This document shows, one piece after another, positions 37,877 through 47,095 of a stretch of 64,000 nt of DNA. Below the pieces are notes generated by a model, which worked only from the letters and a program-made list of their open reading frames with translations, was not told where the DNA came from and ran no database searches. Origin of the DNA: Marinisporobacter sp. (GTDB taxonomy: Bacteria > Bacillota > Clostridia > Peptostreptococcales > Thermotaleaceae); NCBI GenBank assembly GCA_025210395.1, contig JAOARV010000020.1:25318-89317 (forward strand), read 5' to 3'. The position numbers and the translations under genes were made by a program. The first letter of the stretch is position 1; each line of letters begins with the position of its first letter.

Positions 37877-39023
37877 TCTCCCCTTCACACAAGTAATTTA
37901 ATATCTTATCAATCTTATTGTTTTTTATATAAACTCTTGGGGTTCTTCTTGTAATTCTTGAAATAATTTCATTTTTATTAGTATCTCCAAGCTTTGATAC
38001 CTCTTGTATATCAAGGGTATTGTTGCTTCCGTCACCATAAATGACTACATGGTCTCCTTCTTTTACAAATGGTATATCTGTAACATCCACCATACATTGA
38101 TCCATACATATAACACCTATTATAGGCGCCCTGTGACCATTAATCGTTACCATTCCAACGCCAGCCATATTCCTTGGATATCCATCTGCATAACCAAAAG
38201 GTATCGTCCCTATTATACTATTTCTATGGGCCTTCCATTTATAATTGTAACTCACTCCTTCTCCCTTTTTTATTTTTTTTATATAATATATCTTTGATTT
38301 AAAGGTTAGTACCTGCTTAAGATCTATATCATTTTTCCTAAAGGATTTTAATCCATATAATATAGCTCCAGGTCTTATCATGTTGAGATTAAATTCAGGA
38401 TAATCAATAGCTGATATACTATCACAAATATGCTTATATTTTAATTTATTTCCTGACTTTTCAATCTTATCAATAGCATTCATAAAATCATTAAATTGTT
38501 TTTTATTTGCTTCATCACCAGCAAGGGCAAAATGTGAAAATATCCCCTCTACTATAATATTTTCTAATTTGAAAATTTCAATAATTTCATCAATACTCTC
38601 TTGACAATCTCTATATCCTAATCTATTAAACCCTGTGTCATATTTAATATGAACTACCGCTTTTTTATCTTTTAATTTACTTAAGTCATTTAATATCCTC
38701 GCCTGCTCTATTGAAAAAATACACTGGGTTATATTATTGTCTATGACGTATTCTAGGTATTCATCAGGAGTATATCCCATAATAAATATCTTATATTCAG
38801 GATATACATTTCTAAGTTCAAGTGCCTCTGTAAGGGTAGCTACTGCCAAACAATCTCCACCATTTTCCATTATGGTTTTTGCTATTTCAACTGCACCATG
38901 CCCATATCCATTCGCTTTAACCACTGCGGCTATGGCTACATTTTCTCCTACAAATTGCCTTATTTTTCTTATGTTATATGCCATATGGTCAAGATTTATT
39001 TCTACATAAGTATCTCTTAACAT
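37851..39023 (-). CDS. Alanine racemase-family protein
   Basis: 390 residues, full-length fold-type III PLP racemase: PLP lysine in VVKANGYGHGAVEIA near residue 38, catalytic Tyr region NMIRPGAILYGLKSF and the C-terminal barrel with VICMDQCMVDVTDIP. Typical substrate is Ala, but within this catabolic operon a broader amino acid racemase is equally possible. ATG 39023, seven bases after GGGAGG. A second, housekeeping alr would be expected elsewhere in the genome. Confidence 0.88.
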   Translation of the reverse strand: MLRDTYVEINLDHMAYNIRKIRQFVGENVAIAAVVKANGYGHGAVEIAKTIMENGGDCLAVATLTEALELRNVYPEYKIFIMGYTPDEYLEYVIDNNITQCIFSIEQARILNDLSKLKDKKAVVHIKYDTGFNRLGYRDCQESIDEIIEIFKLENIIVEGIFSHFALAGDEANKKQFNDFMNAIDKIEKSGNKLKYKHICDSISAIDYPEFNLNMIRPGAILYGLKSFRKNDIDLKQVLTFKSKIYYIKKIKKGEGVSYNYKWKAHRNSIIGTIPFGYADGYPRNMAGVGMVTINGHRAPIIGVICMDQCMVDVTDIPFVKEGDHVVIYGDGSNNTLDIQEVSKLGDTNKNEIISRITRRTPRVYIKNNKIDKILNYLCEGENESVEYKR

Positions 39024-39042
39024 GATCATTCCTCCCTACAAC

Positions 39043-40650
39043 CTATAATCCTATAGCTTTCCCATCTCTTCTAGGATCTGCTCCACCGATCATAGTACCA
39101 TCTTCCATGAACTTAATTCCATGGATACCTCCCATTTTCTTATCCCAAGGAAGGACTTTTATCATATCATGACCCATATGAGCTAATTGATCAATTACTA
39201 CCGATGACATTCTATCTTCATAGAACAACTTATTCGTAGTGTTTTGTGTAATCCTAGGAGAATTAATTGCATCTTGAATATCCATGTGATGATCAATAAT
39301 CTTAGATATAACTTGAACTACAATATTGATTATTCTCGCTCCACCAGGAGAACCTACTACTACAAATGGCTTATCATCTTTTAAGATAATAGTCGGTGCC
39401 ATAGTACTTAGAGATTTTTTTCTGCTATCTACAGAATTGACATGGTTCTTTTTAATAGAAAAATCAGCCATAGTATCATTGAGAAGAATTCCCGTCCCCT
39501 CTGCAACCAAGCAAGAACCAAAGAAATGATTAATGGTCTTAGTAACAGATACAAGATTCCCTTGTTTATCTCCTATACTATAATGTGTTGTATCATCGTG
39601 TTCATAGGTCCAAGGATCATAAATATTGGGATTTTGAGATATATTAGGATCTATTCTTTTAGCTAAAATATTAGCATATTTCTTTGATGAAAGACCTTTT
39701 AAGGGAACATCCACAAAATTTGTATCCCCCATATATTTAGCTCTATCTGCATAAGATAATTTAAAAACCTCTGAAAACAAGTGTAAATATTCTGAAGAAT
39801 TCACTTCTAATTTACTCACATTGAAATTTTCTAATATATTAAGAGTCTGAATAATATGTGTTCCTCCAGAACTAGGAGGGGGAGATGATATAATTTTATA
39901 TCCTCTATATTCTCCAATAACAGGTTCTTTTAATTCTACCTTATATTCTTCAAGATCATTATGGGTCATTATTCCCCCATGCTTCCTAATAGTTTTAATC
40001 ATTGAGTCAGCAATTTCACCTTTATAAAATTTTTCTCTGCCTCCTACTGAAATTTCTCTTAAGCTATTTGCTAAATCTAAGTTCCTAAATATTTCTCCTT
40101 CTTTATAATATTGCTTATTTCTTAAAAAAATCCTTGAAGCATTTTCACATTTCATAAGATATTTAGCATATTGCTTTAACATTTCTTCCATCATTTTTGT
40201 TACAACAATACCTTCTTCAGCTAATTTAATAGATGGTGCCATAACCTGAGGAAGGGCCATAGTTCCATATGTTTCTAGTGCATAGATCATGCCAGCTACC
40301 TCTCCAGGAATACTTACAGATTTTGCTCCTATGGCATTTTCCTTATTCACTACCTTCCCATCATTACCAATTTGCCACATATCAGGACATGCGTTCTTAG
40401 GAGCAACTTCTCTAAAATCAATAAATATTGGTTCGTCAAAAGATGGGGTAACAATCGTCATAAATCCCCCGCCTCCCAATCCTGATGTTGCTGGTTCACA
40501 CACCCCCAAAGCAAAGCCTACTGCAACAGCCGCATCTATTGCATTTCCTCCCCTTTTAAGAATATCTATTCCTATTTGGGAGGCTTGTTCCTTCCCACTT
40601 GAAACCATTGCTTTTTCCCCAATACTTCTTCTATTTTTCAATTTATCCAT
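39043..40650 (-). CDS. ggt: Gamma-glutamyltransferase, cytoplasmic form
   Basis: 535 residues. Contains the GGT core: GGNAIDAAVAVGFALGVCEP, SSGGTHIIQ, and the nucleophile DDTTHYS with catalytic Thr at about residue 355, followed by the LLND and GSPGGARIINIV motifs. There is no signal peptide, unlike secreted GGTs, so it should act in the cytoplasm on imported gamma-glutamyl compounds. Precursor cleavage before that Thr is expected. ATG 40650 after GGGAG. Adjacent to a paralogue, probably a duplication. Confidence 0.92.
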   Translation of the reverse strand: MDKLKNRRSIGEKAMVSSGKEQASQIGIDILKRGGNAIDAAVAVGFALGVCEPATSGLGGGGFMTIVTPSFDEPIFIDFREVAPKNACPDMWQIGNDGKVVNKENAIGAKSVSIPGEVAGMIYALETYGTMALPQVMAPSIKLAEEGIVVTKMMEEMLKQYAKYLMKCENASRIFLRNKQYYKEGEIFRNLDLANSLREISVGGREKFYKGEIADSMIKTIRKHGGIMTHNDLEEYKVELKEPVIGEYRGYKIISSPPPSSGGTHIIQTLNILENFNVSKLEVNSSEYLHLFSEVFKLSYADRAKYMGDTNFVDVPLKGLSSKKYANILAKRIDPNISQNPNIYDPWTYEHDDTTHYSIGDKQGNLVSVTKTINHFFGSCLVAEGTGILLNDTMADFSIKKNHVNSVDSRKKSLSTMAPTIILKDDKPFVVVGSPGGARIINIVVQVISKIIDHHMDIQDAINSPRITQNTTNKLFYEDRMSSVVIDQLAHMGHDMIKVLPWDKKMGGIHGIKFMEDGTMIGGADPRRDGKAIGL

Positions 40651-40676
40651 GCTCACTCTCCCTGATTATATTCATA

Positions 40677-42320
40677 TTAGTAACCAATTGCTACGCCATC
40701 CCTTCTTGGATCTGCTGCTCCTTCTATTAAGTGTTCATCTGTATACTTAATACCTTGAACACCTCCTAATTTTCTATCATATTTTTGTAATTTATTAACA
40801 ATATGTCCTTTATTCTCTAGTTCTTCTATGGTACCCTTAGCTATTCTACTTTCATATAACATGATTCCATTTATATCGTTAGATATTCTTGGGGAATTGA
40901 TGGCTTCTTCTATGTTCATATTGTGATCGATAAGTTTAGATATTACTTGAGATACAGTAGTAATGATTCTGTTACCACCAGGAGATCCTAACACTGCAAA
41001 AGGTTTTTTATCCTTTAATATGATCGTAGGACTCATTGAACTTAAGGGCTTCTTCTTAGGTCCTACTGAGTTTGCTTTACCTTCACCTATTGAAAAACCT
41101 CTCATCTGACAATTACATACTATTCCTGTATTCTTGGGTACTACCCCTGATCCAAAAAAAGCACTTATGGTTTTCGTCACAGATACCATATTTCCATCCT
41201 TATCTGCTATAGAATAGTGTGTGGTATCAGTAGATTCGAAATCAAAAGGATTATCGAATTTATATTTATTTGCTTTTTTTATATCTATTTTACCAGCAAG
41301 TTTCTTCCCATACCCTTTAGCTATCAAACCTTTAATAGGTACATGACAAAAGTTTGGATCACCCATATATTTCATCCTATCTGCAAAACACATTTTAAAT
41401 ATTTCGGATAATATATGTAAATATTCAGCTGAATTAACCTCATATGATGAAATATCAAAGTTTTCTAAAATATTTAGAATCTGTATAATATGGGTACCAC
41501 CAGAACTAGGAAGTGGGGAAGATATAATCTCGTAGCCCCTATAACTTCCCCTAATAGGCTTTAATTGATTAACCCTATAATTTTCTAAGTCTTCTCGTGT
41601 CATGATCCCAGAATGCTTCCGTACAGATTCAACAATGCAATCAGCAATAGCACCTTTATAAAATCCATTTTTTCCTTCTTTAGCAATTTTTCTAAGGGTG
41701 TTAGCAAGTGGTCTATTTATAATTTTCTCTCCTACTTCATAATCTCTTAAAAAGACATTTCCATCTTCCTCAAATCGTAACAATTTATCCTTATATTCAT
41801 CTATATCACGTTTTAACGTATCCGTCACAACAAAGCCCTGTTCTGCTAAATGTATAGCAGGTGCTAAAACCTCCTCTAAATTCATTGTTCCATAGTTTTC
41901 TAAAGCAAAGATCAGTCCTGCAACTTCACCTGGCACACAAATAGATTTTCCTCCCTCAGATTTCTCATTACCTATCACACCACCCTGATCATCCATCTTC
42001 CACATAGATGGCACAGACCCATTTGGTGCAATTTCTCTAAAATCTAGAAATATATTTTCTTTATCTTCACCAAGTCTAATAGTCATAAATCCTCCCCCAC
42101 CTATACCAGATGCATTTGGTTCACATACCCCTATTGCGAATCCAACAGCAACGGCTGCATCTATAGCATTGCCCCCACTTTTTATTATATCTATTCCTAT
42201 CTTGGAAGCTTCAAATTTAGCAGTGGATACCATACCATTTATACCAATATCTCCTCTATTATTCCTAATTATTTCTCCTTTTTCATTTGTTAATTGAAAA
42301 TTATTATAGTTATCTTTCAT
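40677..42320 (-). CDS. ggt: Gamma-glutamyltransferase, second cytoplasmic paralogue
   Basis: 547 residues. Same layout as its neighbour: GGNAIDAAVAVGFAIGVCEP, SSGGTHIIQ, STDTTHYS with catalytic Thr near 367 and GSPGGNRIITTVSQVI. No signal peptide. The two copies differ throughout, so they are old paralogues, perhaps forming a mixed complex or differing in substrate. ATG at 42320 behind AGAGGGATG. Linked by 20 bases to the next gene. Confidence 0.92.
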   Translation of the reverse strand: MKDNYNNFQLTNEKGEIIRNNRGDIGINGMVSTAKFEASKIGIDIIKSGGNAIDAAVAVGFAIGVCEPNASGIGGGGFMTIRLGEDKENIFLDFREIAPNGSVPSMWKMDDQGGVIGNEKSEGGKSICVPGEVAGLIFALENYGTMNLEEVLAPAIHLAEQGFVVTDTLKRDIDEYKDKLLRFEEDGNVFLRDYEVGEKIINRPLANTLRKIAKEGKNGFYKGAIADCIVESVRKHSGIMTREDLENYRVNQLKPIRGSYRGYEIISSPLPSSGGTHIIQILNILENFDISSYEVNSAEYLHILSEIFKMCFADRMKYMGDPNFCHVPIKGLIAKGYGKKLAGKIDIKKANKYKFDNPFDFESTDTTHYSIADKDGNMVSVTKTISAFFGSGVVPKNTGIVCNCQMRGFSIGEGKANSVGPKKKPLSSMSPTIILKDKKPFAVLGSPGGNRIITTVSQVISKLIDHNMNIEEAINSPRISNDINGIMLYESRIAKGTIEELENKGHIVNKLQKYDRKLGGVQGIKYTDEHLIEGAADPRRDGVAIGY

Positions 42321-42379
42321 TTTTTCATCCCTCTAATAAAATTTTTGAGTCAACATAATACTTATAGCTTATAATTAGA

Positions 42380-43135
42380 TCATAAGATTATTTTTTCAAT
42401 AAATTCAGTAATTTTATTAATGACAATTTCATTCATCTCTTTACCAAACTCAATACTTGCTTTTGTTGCATCTCCTAAAGCGCCATTTTCTGTAACTTCT
42501 CTATAATCCCAAAAAATACTACCCCCATGGGCATATTTCTTGATTAAATATTTTGTATCATCTTTGAACTTGGCTTTTTCTAAAGAATCATATCTCACGT
42601 GCTCTGGTGCTAAATACATAGTTTGAGATGTTTCAACCTCACATGCATGGCCTTTAAATTTAGAAAAACCATGTTCATTACTTAAATCTGTTACTAGACT
42701 TCCACCTATTCCACTCATATAAATATCCATATCAAATTCTTTTTTAGCTTCTGAAGCATATTCTTGAATAGGGCGTTTATTTCCACCATGTCCTGATAAA
42801 AATAAAATTTTTTTAAACCCATGTTGTTTAAAGCTCCAGCATATGTCCCTTAAAATCTTTAAATAAGTTTCTAAAGAAAAGGTTATTGTACCTGGGAACT
42901 TCATATGATGATAAGAGAGACCAATAGGTAACGTAGGTGCAATAAGAACCTTATCACCAAAAACATCTCCTATCATTTCGCCTATTTTTTTTGCTCTGAT
43001 GGTATCTGTTGAAAAGGTTGTATTCGGTCCATGCTGCTCAGTAGATCCCACTGGTATGATAATTAATTCTACTTTATCTTTTACTTTCTGTAATTCCTGC
43101 CAAGTCATATTCTCTAAAATTAATGCCTTACTCAT
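42380..43135 (-). CDS. Creatininase-family amidohydrolase
   Basis: 251 residues. Family motifs: LIIPVGSTEQHGPNTTFSTD (metal Glu and His), FLSGHGGNKRPIQEYA and GHACEVETSQTM with metal-binding Glu. These enzymes hydrolyse cyclic or linear amide bonds, e.g. creatinine, formamides or mycofactocin precursors, so the true substrate is open. ATG at 43135 with GGAGGAG. It overlaps the preceding ABC gene by 8 bases, so it belongs to the same operon. Confidence 0.85.
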   Translation of the reverse strand: MSKALILENMTWQELQKVKDKVELIIIPVGSTEQHGPNTTFSTDTIRAKKIGEMIGDVFGDKVLIAPTLPIGLSYHHMKFPGTITFSLETYLKILRDICWSFKQHGFKKILFLSGHGGNKRPIQEYASEAKKEFDMDIYMSGIGGSLVTDLSNEHGFSKFKGHACEVETSQTMYLAPEHVRYDSLEKAKFKDDTKYLIKKYAHGGSIFWDYREVTENGALGDATKASIEFGKEMNEIVINKITEFIEKIIL

Positions 43136-44135
43136 TTTTATCTCCTCCATATAAATGACACATTACTTTATGTCCATGACCCATATCAATCTCTTTTGGT
43201 TCTACACTTTTACATATCTCCATACATTTAATGCATCTTGGATGAAATCTACATCCTGTTGGCAAATCAACTGGATTTGGTGCTTCTCCCTTGATTTTTT
43301 GCAAACTAAGTTTTAGTTCAGGATCTGGATTCGGTACCGCTTCTAATAAGGCTTGTGTATAGGGATGATATCTCTTTTTTATTAACTCCTCTGTATTACC
43401 TTGCTCTACAATTTTTCCTAAATACATAACAGCCGTTCGGTCACTTGTGTATCTCACAAGTGATATATCATGGGAAATGACTACCCCTGCTAAATTTTTG
43501 TCTAAAATCATTTTTCTTAATAATCTTAATATACCTGCTCTAATTGATACATCTAACATAGATACAGGTTCATCTGCTATAAGAAAAGCTGGATCAAGAA
43601 CTAAAGCTCTAGCTATTGCTACTCTTTGTCTTTGTCCCCCACTCATTTCATGAGGAAATCTTTCCATAAATTGATCTGCAGGTTTTAGTCCTGATTCTTC
43701 TAATATTTCTTTAGCAAGCTCATATCTCTCATGTTTATCTTTCCCTATACCATGAATTTCTAGTGGTTCCATGATTGTATCTTTTATTCTAAATCTTGGA
43801 TTGAGTGATTCATATGGATCCTGAAAAACCATTTGCGCTTTTCTTCTAAAATCTTTCAATTGTTTCTTGTCTAATTTAGAAATATCTCTATCTCCTAAAA
43901 CAATCTTTCCACTTGTAGGTGGATACAAACCTAAAAGTAGCTTTGCAGTAGTAGTTTTGCCACAACCACTTTCACCTACAATTCCTAACGTTTCACCTTC
44001 ATTGACATATATATTTATTCCATCTACGGCTTTTAGCGTTTTAACCTCTCTAATCCTGCCCTTTCCCTTCATCTTGACTGTAAATTCTTTTCTCAAGTCG
44101 ATAGCTTCTATTAATTTTTGATTTGCATTAGTCAT
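43128..44135 (-). CDS. dppF: Oligopeptide/dipeptide ABC transporter ATP-binding protein (DppF type)
   Basis: 335 residues. Walker A GESGCGKTT, signature MSGGQRQRVAIARAL, Walker B FLIADEPVSMLD; the C-terminal extension of peptide transporters has PTGCRFHPRCIKCMEIC with four Cys, which bind an Fe-S cluster in this family. ATG 44135, seven bases after AGGAG. Second ATPase of the operon; pairs with the next. Confidence 0.92.
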   Translation of the reverse strand: MTNANQKLIEAIDLRKEFTVKMKGKGRIREVKTLKAVDGINIYVNEGETLGIVGESGCGKTTTAKLLLGLYPPTSGKIVLGDRDISKLDKKQLKDFRRKAQMVFQDPYESLNPRFRIKDTIMEPLEIHGIGKDKHERYELAKEILEESGLKPADQFMERFPHEMSGGQRQRVAIARALVLDPAFLIADEPVSMLDVSIRAGILRLLRKMILDKNLAGVVISHDISLVRYTSDRTAVMYLGKIVEQGNTEELIKKRYHPYTQALLEAVPNPDPELKLSLQKIKGEAPNPVDLPTGCRFHPRCIKCMEICKSVEPKEIDMGHGHKVMCHLYGGDKNE

Positions 44136-44152
44136 ATTTTCACTCCTATTAA

Positions 44153-45154
44153 TTAACGCTCCCATGTTTCAGGTAAATCAGCGAGCTCTCTTAATTTTTC
44201 TCTTTCTTCTCCTCTTATACAGTAAAAGAAACTATTATTTACACTTGTTTTTTCAATATCACCTGTTTTACACTTATCTAATACAAAAGGACATCTCTGA
44301 GCAAAACGACAACCCGTTAATTGTTGAGATAAATCAGGAGGGGTTCCTGCTATAGATACTAATTCCTTCTTTTCTCCTGTTAATGAAGGAAATGCATTTT
44401 TAAGTCCCATTGTATAAGGATGATTTGGCTTTTTTAACACCTGAATTACATCTCCATATTCTATAATCTTACCTCCATACATGACTGCAACTTTATTACA
44501 AGTTTGGGCGACTACAGATATATCGTGGGTTACTAATATCATGGAACCTTCATATCCTTCAAGAAGCTTGTTAATTCTCTCTAATATCTGGGACTGGACG
44601 ATTACATCTAATGCAGTAGTTGGCTCATCAGCAATAATTAGTTTTGGATTCAAGGCTAAAGACATAGCTATAATAGCTCTTTGCTTCATTCCTCCACTAT
44701 ACTGATGTGGAAAATCTTCTAATCTACCTCTTTCTAATCCTACAATATCAAATAATTTTTCAGCTCTTTCTATGGCCTCTTTTTTACTTACCTGATCATG
44801 CTCAATAATAGCTTCTGTAATTTGTTTTCCTACTCTATATACTGGATTAAGTGAGTTCATAGCACTTTGAGTAATCATAGAAATCTCTTTCCATCTCTTT
44901 TTTCTTATTTCCTCTTTTGAGAGTTTTATCATATCTACCCCATCAAATACTATCTCTCCACTAGAAACCCTACCATTAGATGGAAGTAACCTGATGATAC
45001 TTTTAATGATCGTACTTTTGCCACATCCACTCTCTCCAACTAAACCTAATATATCTCTATTTTCAATATTAAGCGATACATGATCTACAGCCTTCAATGC
45101 TCTATTGGAAAGCTTATATTCTACTGAAACATCTCTTAATTCTAATAATGCCAT
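44153..45154 (-). CDS. dppD: Oligopeptide/dipeptide ABC transporter ATP-binding protein (DppD type)
   Basis: 333 residues. Walker A GESGCGKST, signature YSGGMKQRAIIAMSL, Walker B LIIADEPTTALD, and the C-terminal Cys cluster LTGCRFAQRCPFVLDKC. Drives peptide import with DppF. Follows the permease directly. Confidence 0.92.
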   Translation of the reverse strand: MALLELRDVSVEYKLSNRALKAVDHVSLNIENRDILGLVGESGCGKSTIIKSIIRLLPSNGRVSSGEIVFDGVDMIKLSKEEIRKKRWKEISMITQSAMNSLNPVYRVGKQITEAIIEHDQVSKKEAIERAEKLFDIVGLERGRLEDFPHQYSGGMKQRAIIAMSLALNPKLIIADEPTTALDVIVQSQILERINKLLEGYEGSMILVTHDISVVAQTCNKVAVMYGGKIIEYGDVIQVLKKPNHPYTMGLKNAFPSLTGEKKELVSIAGTPPDLSQQLTGCRFAQRCPFVLDKCKTGDIEKTSVNNSFFYCIRGEEREKLRELADLPETWER

Positions 45155-45155
45155 G

Positions 45156-46007
45156 TTATCTCTCCCTTAACTTTGGATTTACTATTTCTTCAATTGCTCT
45201 CCCCATCATATAGCCAGACAATACTAATAATGTAATAGCTATTCCAGGTGGGATAATCCACCAAGGAGCTTTAAAAACAGCTTGGGATGAATAACATGTA
45301 AATAATATTCTCCCCCAGCTTACCTGCATAGGGTCTCCTAAACCTAGAAAGCTTATACTAGATTCAGACATTATTGCTGATGCCATGGTTGTAGCAACAT
45401 ATACGAGAGATATTGGCATAACATTTGGTGCTATATGCTTATACAGTATTCTTGTATCACTGGCACCACTTAATTTTACCGCTTCAATAAACGTTCTATT
45501 TTTTATGGATAAAACCTGAGACCGAATTACCCTTGATGAGTTTCTCCATGTAATTAAAACAATAGCTAATATAACATTTTGAACACCAGGACCTAAAACG
45601 GATACAAGTATAAGGGCAAAGGGTAAAAACGGCAAACCATACATTATATCTACTATTCCCATAAGCACTCTATCTACCTTTCCACCAAAGTATCCGGCAA
45701 TTAGCCCTACATTCGTTCCAATAAATGCAACACAAACAGCTGAGATACAACCTACTAATACAGCAATTCTTGAACCGATCACCATCTGTGAAAATATATC
45801 TCTACCCATATATGTTGTTCCTAATAAATGTTCTGTTGAGGGAGGAAGTAATCTTTTTACACTTCCATCTGGATGAAATAATATCTCCATAGGATTATAA
45901 GGAGCTATATATTCAGCAAATATAGCTATTATTACAAAGAATGAAAATATAATAAAACCCACAGCTCCTATCTTATTCTTTCTTAGTAGTGTTAATAAAT
46001 TTTTCAT
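45156..46007 (-). CDS. dppC: Peptide ABC transporter permease (DppC type)
   Basis: 283 residues, about six membrane segments; N-terminal segment (about 17-37) before the conserved HLLGTTYMGRDIFSQMVIGS; coupling EAA-type loop SGASDTRILYKHIAPN. Forms the channel with DppB. Confidence 0.92.
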   Translation of the reverse strand: MKNLLTLLRKNKIGAVGFIIFSFFVIIAIFAEYIAPYNPMEILFHPDGSVKRLLPPSTEHLLGTTYMGRDIFSQMVIGSRIAVLVGCISAVCVAFIGTNVGLIAGYFGGKVDRVLMGIVDIMYGLPFLPFALILVSVLGPGVQNVILAIVLITWRNSSRVIRSQVLSIKNRTFIEAVKLSGASDTRILYKHIAPNVMPISLVYVATTMASAIMSESSISFLGLGDPMQVSWGRILFTCYSSQAVFKAPWWIIPPGIAITLLVLSGYMMGRAIEEIVNPKLRER

Positions 46008-46017
46008 GATTCTCCTC

Positions 46018-47004
46018 CTAATCTAGGGATACTCTTGGATCTAAGTATGCATATAAAATATCTGCAAACATATTAAACATAATGGTTGCAAAACCAATAA
46101 ACAAAAATGCACCCTGTGCCATAGGATAATCTCTTGATGCTACTGCAAGCACTATTTCCCTTCCCATTCCTGGCCATCTGAATACAGTTTCTACCAATAC
46201 CGATCCTCCAATAGCAAACCCTACAGATACAGCAAATATCGTAACTACTGGAAGCAAAGCTGTCCTCATTGCATGTCTTCGCATAACCTTTTTCTCCGGA
46301 ATCCCTTTAGCTAAAGCAAGTTCAACAAAGTCTTCTTTTATTACTTCTAACATAGATGTTCTCATCAGTAATGTAGGTGTAGCCATGGAGTAAAGAGCTG
46401 ACGTAATTGCAGGCAATATAAGATGTTTAAGAAAATCTAAACTAGCTATTTTGTCCCAGAAACTAGTAAAGTCACTTCCTATAGTAGTCATACCACCTAA
46501 CGGTAACCACCCTAATTTGAATGAAAATATTGAAAGTAATAACAAGCCTGTCCAAAATACAGGGGCACATCGTATGATCAATGCCATAATAATCCCTATA
46601 TAATCTATCTTCGTATTTCTATGCCAAGCAAGATAACTTCCTGCTAAAATTCCAATAGTATATGCCAAGGAAAGGGCTGTAACCGTTAGTATAAGGGTAT
46701 TAAAAAATCTCTCCCCAATTACATCTAATACGGGTTTGGCGTAGGTAAAAGAATTTCCAAAGTCGCCTATGATTAAGCCTTTTAAATATATGATATATTG
46801 CTGAGAGAGGGGTTTATCTAAACCATATAATTCCATAAGCAACTGTTGTGATTCTTGATCTAATCCTGAATCTATAAACATACTAACAGGGTCACCAGGG
46901 ATTACTCTAAACATGAAGAAAACAATAGATGTTAATATAAATAATGTAAAAAAAGCAATAACAAGTCTTTTCGATATATATTTTAATAATCTCATATTTT
47001 TCAC
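46018..47004 (-). CDS. dppB: Peptide ABC transporter permease (DppB type)
   Basis: 328 residues, six membrane segments. N-terminal motif RVIPGDPVSMFID, coupling loop with LALAKGIPEKKVMRRHAMRT, and closing VETVFRWPGMGREIV and DPRVSLD. Directly downstream of the binding protein. No separate promoter seen. Confidence 0.92.
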   Translation of the reverse strand: MKNMRLLKYISKRLVIAFFTLFILTSIVFFMFRVIPGDPVSMFIDSGLDQESQQLLMELYGLDKPLSQQYIIYLKGLIIGDFGNSFTYAKPVLDVIGERFFNTLILTVTALSLAYTIGILAGSYLAWHRNTKIDYIGIIMALIIRCAPVFWTGLLLLSIFSFKLGWLPLGGMTTIGSDFTSFWDKIASLDFLKHLILPAITSALYSMATPTLLMRTSMLEVIKEDFVELALAKGIPEKKVMRRHAMRTALLPVVTIFAVSVGFAIGGSVLVETVFRWPGMGREIVLAVASRDYPMAQGAFLFIGFATIMFNMFADILYAYLDPRVSLD

Positions 47005-47095
47005 TCTATCCTTTTTTTATTTTTATTATTAAATGATTAGTCCTTTATTAAAATCAGATTAGAATTTAAAATCCTAATCTGATCAAATATCTTTA

